Assembly (NCBI GenBank): GCA_031552825.1
Contig: JAVBMD010000005.1
Span: 1 to 64,000, forward strand
Length of the DNA stretch: 64,000 nt
Source of the DNA: WQXF01 sp031552825
GTDB lineage: Bacteria > Bacillota > Clostridia > Christensenellales > Aristaeellaceae
Direction: 5' to 3'
This document shows positions 59,659 to 64,000 of the stretch, in pieces (position 1 is the stretch's first letter; every line of letters starts with the position of its first letter). A program made the position numbers and the translations under genes. The notes below the pieces were generated by a model, which ran no database searches, had not been told where the DNA came from, and saw only the letters and a program-made list of their open reading frames with translations.

Positions 59659-60248
59659 TCTATCTGCGCATGCGGGAGACCACCACCACCCAGCCCGGAC
59701 AGGCGTTGCGGCTTGCCGACGTGGCTGATGTGCTGGCCGACGCCTCGCTGAACCTGCACGCGTTGCCGGTGCGCGCGCCCGATGGCGTCGGGGTGTGGAA
59801 ACTGGACGCGATGGCGCTGATCCGGGATATACAGGCGCGGTGCCCGGGGGAATCGGTGGTGCTGCTGGGCAGCGCGCAGAGCACGCTGATCTGCGCGCGC
59901 GCCAAGCCGGTGCGGGGGAAATTTTTGCGTGCCGCGCTGGTATTCCTGCTGCTGTTTGCGGGCAGCGCCATGGCCATCGCGTGGTTTCATGCCGATGTCA
60001 ACATGATGGCGGCGCAGCGGGCGGTGGCAAGGATGCTCACCGGACAGGAGCAATGGGAGGCTTGGTGGATCGCCCTGCCATACGCGCTGGGCGTGGGCAG
60101 CGGCGTAGCCTTCTTCTATGCGCTGATCGGCAGAAAGACCGCCTCGCCGCTGGACATCAAGCTGGGCGAATACCGCAGGCAGGCGCAGGCGCAGATGGCG
60201 CGCTCCATCCGGCGCGAGGGGCGCAGGGAAGGCGAGCCGCGTGGCTGA
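59655..60248 (+). CDS. spoVAA: Stage V sporulation protein AA
   Basis: A 197-residue protein with a soluble N-terminal domain (IYLRMRETTTTQPGQALRLADVADV, then PDGVGVWKLDAMALIRDIQARCPGESVVLLGS) and two membrane spans (about 97-117 and 139-157). This layout and the wording of the first 90 residues match SpoVAA, part of the membrane complex that moves dipicolinic acid with calcium into and out of the spore. ATG 59655 overlaps the preceding stop codon. It overlaps spoVAB by 8 nt. Confidence 0.88.
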   Translation: MIYLRMRETTTTQPGQALRLADVADVLADASLNLHALPVRAPDGVGVWKLDAMALIRDIQARCPGESVVLLGSAQSTLICARAKPVRGKFLRAALVFLLLFAGSAMAIAWFHADVNMMAAQRAVARMLTGQEQWEAWWIALPYALGVGSGVAFFYALIGRKTASPLDIKLGEYRRQAQAQMARSIRREGRREGEPRG

Positions 60249-60648
60249 ACTGGGCGGCGCGGCGCTGGCGCTGGTCGCCGGGATGACGGTGGGGCTGGCC
60301 TCCTGCGCGTTTTGGTTGGCGCTCAAGCTGCCCATGCGCGTGATGGATATCTTCGATGGCGGCAATACGCGGCTGTGCGGATGGGCGATCGCGTTGGGAA
60401 CCATGAGCAGCACGGCGATGCAGGGTATGGGGTGGACGCTGGCGCGGGGCATGTGGGCGTTTGCCGCCTTCCTGCTGCTGGCTGGGATGTTTGTGGGCAT
60501 GGTGTCCTCGGCGCTCACCGAGACGTTGGAGGTGCTGCCGCAGTGCTTTGATCGGCTTGGCTTGGGGGAGGATCTGCGGGCGCTGGCGTGGGCGCTGGCG
60601 CTGGGCAAGGCCACCGGCGCGCTGGTCGCCGTACTGTGGGGACTGTGA
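60241..60648 (+). CDS. spoVAB: Stage V sporulation protein AB
   Basis: A 135-residue protein with four hydrophobic spans, corresponding to SpoVAB by size, position after spoVAA and sequence (GMTVGLASCAFWLALKLPMRVMDIF near the start and LGLGEDLRALAWALALGKATGALVAVLW at the end). It starts at GTG 60241, inside the end of spoVAA, with an AAGGCGAG ribosome binding site. It belongs to the inner spore membrane channel complex. Confidence 0.85.
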   Translation: MAELGGAALALVAGMTVGLASCAFWLALKLPMRVMDIFDGGNTRLCGWAIALGTMSSTAMQGMGWTLARGMWAFAAFLLLAGMFVGMVSSALTETLEVLPQCFDRLGLGEDLRALAWALALGKATGALVAVLWGL

Positions 60649-60671
60649 ACGGAGGATAAGGAGTGACAAGA

Positions 60672-60833
60672 ATGCAGGAGCAAAACCGTAAGCCTGTAAC
60701 CGAGCAGGAGCGCCATGGCGTGGTGCAATATGCGCTGTTGGAGCAGCCGCGCCCCGGCAACCGCGAAACCCGCATGCGGGAAACAGCCGGTGCGTGGATG
60801 CAAAGGAACCGGCAGGGGGAGGAGACGGAATGA
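60672..60833 (+). CDS. Small hydrophilic protein between spoVAB and spoVAC
   Basis: A 53-residue open frame starting MQEQNRKPVTEQERHG and ending RQGEETE, with no membrane span and a strongly charged, Gln/Arg/Glu-rich composition. AAGGAG lies 8 nt before ATG 60672 (GTG 60663 is also in frame). Its stop codon overlaps the spoVAC ATG (ATGA), which supports real translation. I do not recognise a family; size and charge recall small spore proteins, but no SASP motif is visible. Confidence 0.62.
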   Translation: MQEQNRKPVTEQERHGVVQYALLEQPRPGNRETRMRETAGAWMQRNRQGEETE

Positions 60834-61285
60834 GCCAGCCCAAGAATCCGGCGGTGCAAAAATATCTGGATTTGGTGGAGCGCCTCTCGCCCAAAAGCGA
60901 GATGGGGAAAGGGCTGCTGCGTGCCTTTGTAGTCGGCGGGCTGATCTGCGTGCTGGGGCAGGCGATCAACGATTTGGCCAAGCATTTCTGGCAGCTCGAT
61001 AAGAAGAGCGCCGCCACGGTAGCCAGCATCGCGCTGGTGTTCATCGGCGCGCTGCTCACCGGCATCGGCGTGTATGACAAAATTGGCAAGTATGCCGGGG
61101 GCGGTTCCATCGTGCCGATCACCGGGTTTTCCAATTCCATCGTCGCCTCGGCGATGGAATTCAAGCGCGAGGGCTTCATCACCGGCGTCGGCGCAAAGAT
61201 GTTTACCATCGCCGGGCCGGTGTTGGTGTACGGCATCGGCTCCTCGGTGATCGCGGGCATCATCTACTACTTTATGGGGAGGTAG
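60830..61285 (+). CDS. spoVAC: Stage V sporulation protein AC
   Basis: A 151-residue membrane protein with about four spans. SpoVAC of Bacillus is a mechanosensitive channel part for dipicolinic acid release. Diagnostic blocks: SPKSEMGKGLLRAFVVGGLICVLGQ, GIGVYDKIGKYAGGGSIVPITGFSNSI and FKREGFITGVGAKMFTIAGPVLVYG. ATG 60830 overlaps the stop codon of the small upstream gene. It is followed 4 nt later by spoVAD. Confidence 0.95.
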   Translation: MSQPKNPAVQKYLDLVERLSPKSEMGKGLLRAFVVGGLICVLGQAINDLAKHFWQLDKKSAATVASIALVFIGALLTGIGVYDKIGKYAGGGSIVPITGFSNSIVASAMEFKREGFITGVGAKMFTIAGPVLVYGIGSSVIAGIIYYFMGR

Positions 61286-61289
61286 TGCA

Positions 61290-62327
61290 ATGGGCAACAA
61301 GCGCGTCGGCAAGCAGACCATCAACCTGCCCTCCAAGCCCCGGGTGGCCGCCTATGCCTCCATCGCAGGCCCCAAGGAGGGCGAAGGGCCGCTTTCGCAG
61401 CAGTTCGATCAGGTGCTGGAGGACGACCTGCTCGGCGAGAAAACTTGGGAGCTGGCCGAGAGCAAGATGTTTGAGCAGTGCATACGGCTGGCCATCAAGA
61501 AGGGCAGCATGAAGCCGGAACAGGTGCACCTCATTCTCGGCGGTGATCTGCTCAACCAGATCATCGCCGCCAGCTTCGCGGCGAGGCAGCTCGCCGTTCC
61601 GTTCCTAGGGCTCTATGGCGCGTGCTCCACGATGGCCGAGTCGCTGTGCGTGGGCGGCATGCTGATCGACGGCGGCATGGCTGACAGCGCCATTTGCGCC
61701 GCCAGCAGCCACTTCTGCACCGCCGAGCGGCAATACCGGGCGCCGCTGGAGCTGGGCAACCAGCGCCCGCCCACCGCGCAATGGACGGTAACCGGCACCG
61801 GCGCCACGCTGCTGCGCTCCGCCGAGCAATTGCCCCGCGCCAAGGTTTGCGTTTCGCAGGTAACCATCGGCAAGGTAATCGATTTGGGCATCAGCGACGC
61901 CAACAACATGGGGGCGGCGATGGCGCCCGCCGCCGCCGACACGCTGCGCGCGCATCTGGAGGACACCGGCGGACAGCCGGAGGATTATGATCTGATCGTC
62001 ACCGGCGACTTGGGCAGCTTGGGGCGCGAGCTGATGCTGGAGCTGATGCGCGAGGCCAACAAGCCGGTGCCGGAGCAGCGCAGCATGGATTGCGGCATGA
62101 TGATTTTTTCGCCGGAGCAGGACGTGCATTGCGGCGCCAGCGGCTGCGGCTGCTCGGCCTCGGTGCTCAACAGCATGCTCATGCGCCGCCTGCACGAGGG
62201 CGAACTGCGCCGCATCCTGTTTATGGCCACCGGCGCGTTGCTCAGCCCGGTCAGCAGCATGCAGGGCGAAACCATCCCCGGCATCGCGCATGCGGTCGTA
62301 TTAGAAAACATAGCAGGGGAGGCGTGA
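61290..62327 (+). CDS. spoVAD: Stage V sporulation protein AD
   Basis: A 345-residue soluble thiolase-fold protein that binds dipicolinic acid at the inner spore membrane. Blocks: LGGDLLNQIIAASFAARQL, GLYGACSTMAESL, YRAPLELGNQRPPTAQWTVTG, ISDANNMGAAMAPAA, GDLGSLGRELM, and HCGASGCGCSASV. ATG 61290 has GGGGAGG about 8 nt upstream. Confidence 0.97.
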   Translation: MGNKRVGKQTINLPSKPRVAAYASIAGPKEGEGPLSQQFDQVLEDDLLGEKTWELAESKMFEQCIRLAIKKGSMKPEQVHLILGGDLLNQIIAASFAARQLAVPFLGLYGACSTMAESLCVGGMLIDGGMADSAICAASSHFCTAERQYRAPLELGNQRPPTAQWTVTGTGATLLRSAEQLPRAKVCVSQVTIGKVIDLGISDANNMGAAMAPAAADTLRAHLEDTGGQPEDYDLIVTGDLGSLGRELMLELMREANKPVPEQRSMDCGMMIFSPEQDVHCGASGCGCSASVLNSMLMRRLHEGELRRILFMATGALLSPVSSMQGETIPGIAHAVVLENIAGEA

Positions 62328-62331
62328 GCCT

Positions 62332-62691
62332 ATGTGGCTGTACATCAAGGTGTTTCTGGTGGGCGGCGCGATCTGTACCATCGGGCAATTGCTCATTCTG
62401 CGCACCAAGCTGACCTCGGCGCGCATCCTCGTCGGCTACGTGACGGCGGGCGTTATCCTCGGCGCGCTGGGGATATACAAGCCCATCGTCGAGTTTGCCG
62501 CCGCCGGGGCGACCGTGCCGCTGACCGGCTTTGGTTACGCGCTGTTCGAGGGCGCGCGTGAGGCGGTGGAAGAAAAAGGGCTCTTAGGCGCCTTCACCGG
62601 CGGCACGGCGGCCACTGCGGGCGGCATTGCGGCGGCGGTGCTTTTCGGGTATCTGGCATCGGTGATCTTTAATCCGAAAATGAAGGACTGA
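62332..62691 (+). CDS. spoVAE: Stage V sporulation protein AE (AEB type)
   Basis: A 119-residue membrane protein with three spans, similar in layout to SpoVAC: LVGGAICTIGQLLILRTKLT, then KPIVEFAAAGATVPLTGFGYALFEGAREAVEEKGLLGAFTGG. It ends the operon; spoVAEA and spoVAF of Bacillus are absent here. ATG 62332 has GGGGAGGC 7 nt upstream. The stop codon lies inside the terminator stem. Confidence 0.94.
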   Translation: MWLYIKVFLVGGAICTIGQLLILRTKLTSARILVGYVTAGVILGALGIYKPIVEFAAAGATVPLTGFGYALFEGAREAVEEKGLLGAFTGGTAATAGGIAAAVLFGYLASVIFNPKMKD

Positions 62692-62715
62692 GCAAAAAAC
62701 TCAGTCCGTTTTTAT
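62685..62715. terminator. Terminator of the spoVA operon, shared with the hydrolase gene
   Basis: GGACTGAG (62685-62692, overlaps the spoVAE stop) and CTCAGTCC (62700-62707) with an A-rich loop, followed by GTTTTTATTT. The stem also overlaps the end of the convergent gene. Confidence 0.82.
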
Positions 62716-63459
62716 TTGTGATAAAAATAAAAGCGTCTCTTCTCCGATCCGCTCCGCATCCTCGGGAGCAAAGTACATGTGCCCCGAGCGCGGCAGCCAA
62801 ACCACGCGCGCGCCGCGTATCTTTTGCTGCAAAAAGCGCGCGCTGGCACGGCGTACCGATTCATCGCGCGTGGGCTGTAATACCAGCACCGGGCAGCGCA
62901 CCGAGCCGACGATGCGCCGCGTAGCGCGCGAAAGCCGCGTCAGCGAGAGCAGCGGCAACGCCCAGCGCGCGTAGCCCAGCACCGCGCCGCGCTCCACGCT
63001 GAAAAACGCGCGGTAGGCGGCATCGGTTGCGTCGTCTTGCCGGGGCGGCGCGAACAGCGTGCGCAGCGCATACCGCGCTTGCCGGGGCGAGAGCTTGGGC
63101 AGCAACGCCGGGCAGAGCAGCACCAGCCCGGCGACCCGCGCACCGCTTACGGCTGCCTGCAGCGCCAGCAAACAACCCATCGAGTGGGCGAACACCACGA
63201 CTAGCTCGTAGGCATCCGCGGCTTCGGCCAGCAGGCGCATCGCCTCGGCCTGCCACTGCGCGCTGCGCGTGGCGGCGAAATGATCGGGCGAGCCTCCGTG
63301 GCCGGGCAGCAGCGCGGCCTCGCAGTCCCACCCGGCGGCATGCAGCACCGCGCCCAGCGCGCGGAACTGCGCGGGGGAGCCGAGGATGCCGTGTAAAAAA
63401 ATCACCGCGCGGGGAAAACCGCCGCGCAGCGACCAAGGTTCGTGAGCGGAGAGGGGCAT
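62701..63459 (-). CDS. Alpha/beta hydrolase, carboxylesterase-like
   Basis: A 252-residue alpha/beta hydrolase. FLHGILGSPAQF gives the oxyanion region, Ser93 in FAHSMG the nucleophile, Asp in PTRDESVR the acid and His in SGHMYF the base. The GFPRAVIFLHG..LPGHGG layout is like monoglyceride lipases and Est30-type carboxylesterases. ATG at 63459 has AAGGAGAT upstream; the frame upstream of it is Arg/Cys-rich noise. It is convergent with spoVAE and lies 16 nt from the PAP2 gene upstream. Confidence 0.86.
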   Translation of the reverse strand: MPLSAHEPWSLRGGFPRAVIFLHGILGSPAQFRALGAVLHAAGWDCEAALLPGHGGSPDHFAATRSAQWQAEAMRLLAEAADAYELVVVFAHSMGCLLALQAAVSGARVAGLVLLCPALLPKLSPRQARYALRTLFAPPRQDDATDAAYRAFFSVERGAVLGYARWALPLLSLTRLSRATRRIVGSVRCPVLVLQPTRDESVRRASARFLQQKIRGARVVWLPRSGHMYFAPEDAERIGEETLLFLSQIKTD

Positions 63460-63475
63460 CGCAATCTCCTTTGCG

Positions 63476-64000
63476 TTACGCCTGCGCCGTGTGTTCCGGC
63501 GCGCGGCACAGGAAGCGCCGTACCCACAGCGGATGCAGCAGCGAGATGTACAGGCTGACCGAAGCATAGCGCAGCATATCGGCGGGCAATGCGGGCAGCA
63601 GCGCGCGCAGCGGCGCCTTGAGCGCGACCTGCGCGCCCAGCACCAGCGCGACGCCGACGAGCAGTTGCAGCGCTAGCTTGCCGCGAGCGCCGAGGAGCAT
63701 GCGGGGATCGTAGCCCACCCAGCGCTGCTCCGCATACCAGCCGACGGCGAAGCCCAGCATCAGCGCGCCGCTGATGTAGCCATCGTGCGCCAGCACGGCA
63801 TCGGCGGCGGCGGCAAAGTGCGCGCATGCCAGCGTGCCCAGCGCCAACCCGGCGGCGGCGAGCGCCAGCCATTCGGCGCGCAGCAGCCCTTGCTCCATAC
63901 GGTTGAGCGCGAACCGCACCACGGTTAGCAGCGCCGCGCCCAGCAGCAGCGAAACCGCCACATCGCTGAGCGTATGCACGCCCAAGTACAGGCGCGAGAC
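63476..64000 (-). CDS. PAP2-family membrane phosphatase, C-terminal part
   Basis: The gene enters from beyond the window end; 174 codons are present and the stop TAA is at 63478-63476. The first codons visible, SRLYLGVHTLSDV, are the last PAP2 motif (SRxxxGxHxxxD) with the catalytic His. About five membrane spans follow. Such enzymes dephosphorylate lipids, for example undecaprenyl diphosphate or phosphatidylglycerol phosphate. The long hydrophobic region after the motif is larger than in simple BcrC-like enzymes. The start is outside. Confidence 0.8.
   Translation of the reverse strand, partial: VSRLYLGVHTLSDVAVSLLLGAALLTVVRFALNRMEQGLLRAEWLALAAAGLALGTLACAHFAAAADAVLAHDGYISGALMLGFAVGWYAEQRWVGYDPRMLLGARGKLALQLLVGVALVLGAQVALKAPLRALLPALPADMLRYASVSLYISLLHPLWVRRFLCRAPEHTAQA

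Overview
The window reads as one chromosomal segment of a GC-rich, endospore-forming member of the Firmicutes (class Clostridia; Christensenellales or Oscillospirales is my guess from general style, not a computed placement). Evidence for this is a spoVA operon, yunB, a CotH-family kinase, the Firmicutes-specific Prp protease next to an L27 with a cleavable N-terminus, a TPP riboswitch in front of thiT, and a CIRCE operator in front of groES-groEL. Almost all space is coding. I see no rRNA, tRNA, CRISPR array, prophage or intact insertion sequence.

Layout. 1-4.1 kb: end of tuf, then rpmG-secE-nusG-rplK-rplA; a secreted protein of unknown function follows where rplJ-rplL are usually found. 4.5-15.3 kb: a membrane-anchored adhesin-like protein, a DUF2461 protein, a phosphohexomutase, transketolase, SbcD-SbcC and a LysM protein. 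15.4-17.1 kb (minus): an ECF sigma factor with its DUF4179 partner and a good autoregulatory promoter. 17.2-19.7 kb: a small PD-(D/E)xK-like nuclease and a SNF2 helicase, with structured repeat elements on both sides of the helicase. 19.8-23.7 kb: a tightly packed GNAT / TGT-like / ArmA-Rmt-like / pgi operon. 23.9-24.8 kb (minus): TPP riboswitch and thiT. 25-46.9 kb: nucleotidase, glycosyltransferase, a secreted repeat protein, an AraC-type regulator, PBP1A (minus), yunB, a large membrane protein, YebC, gdhA, a hybrid histidine kinase, a WYL regulator, a radical SAM lyase-like protein, an adenosine deaminase-like protein, the rplU-prp-rpmA operon, DUF554 and an MFS protein. 46.9-51.5 kb (minus): VTC / DUF4956 / CotH cluster. 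51.7-54.1 kb: a patatin-fold protein without its catalytic dyad, convergent with a secreted metacaspase. 54.4-56.5 kb (minus): groS-groL. 56.6-59.3 kb: mutY and a radical SAM protein. 59.5-62.7 kb: the spoVA operon with two additional small genes. 62.7-64 kb (minus): an alpha/beta hydrolase and a truncated PAP2 phosphatase.

Three things stand out. (1) A dispersed, strongly structured repeat of about 135 bp (three full copies and one half copy) is built from four hairpins whose stems change in a compensatory way between copies; it resembles a REPIN. One half copy has become the 3' coding end of mutY. (2) A TGT-family protein with a rewritten substrate loop is translationally coupled to an ArmA/Rmt-type 16S rRNA methyltransferase, which suggests an unstudied RNA-modification pair and a possible chromosomal relative of aminoglycoside-resistance methyltransferases. 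(3) A secreted metacaspase carries an EF-hand loop and lies tail-to-tail with a patatin-like pseudoenzyme.
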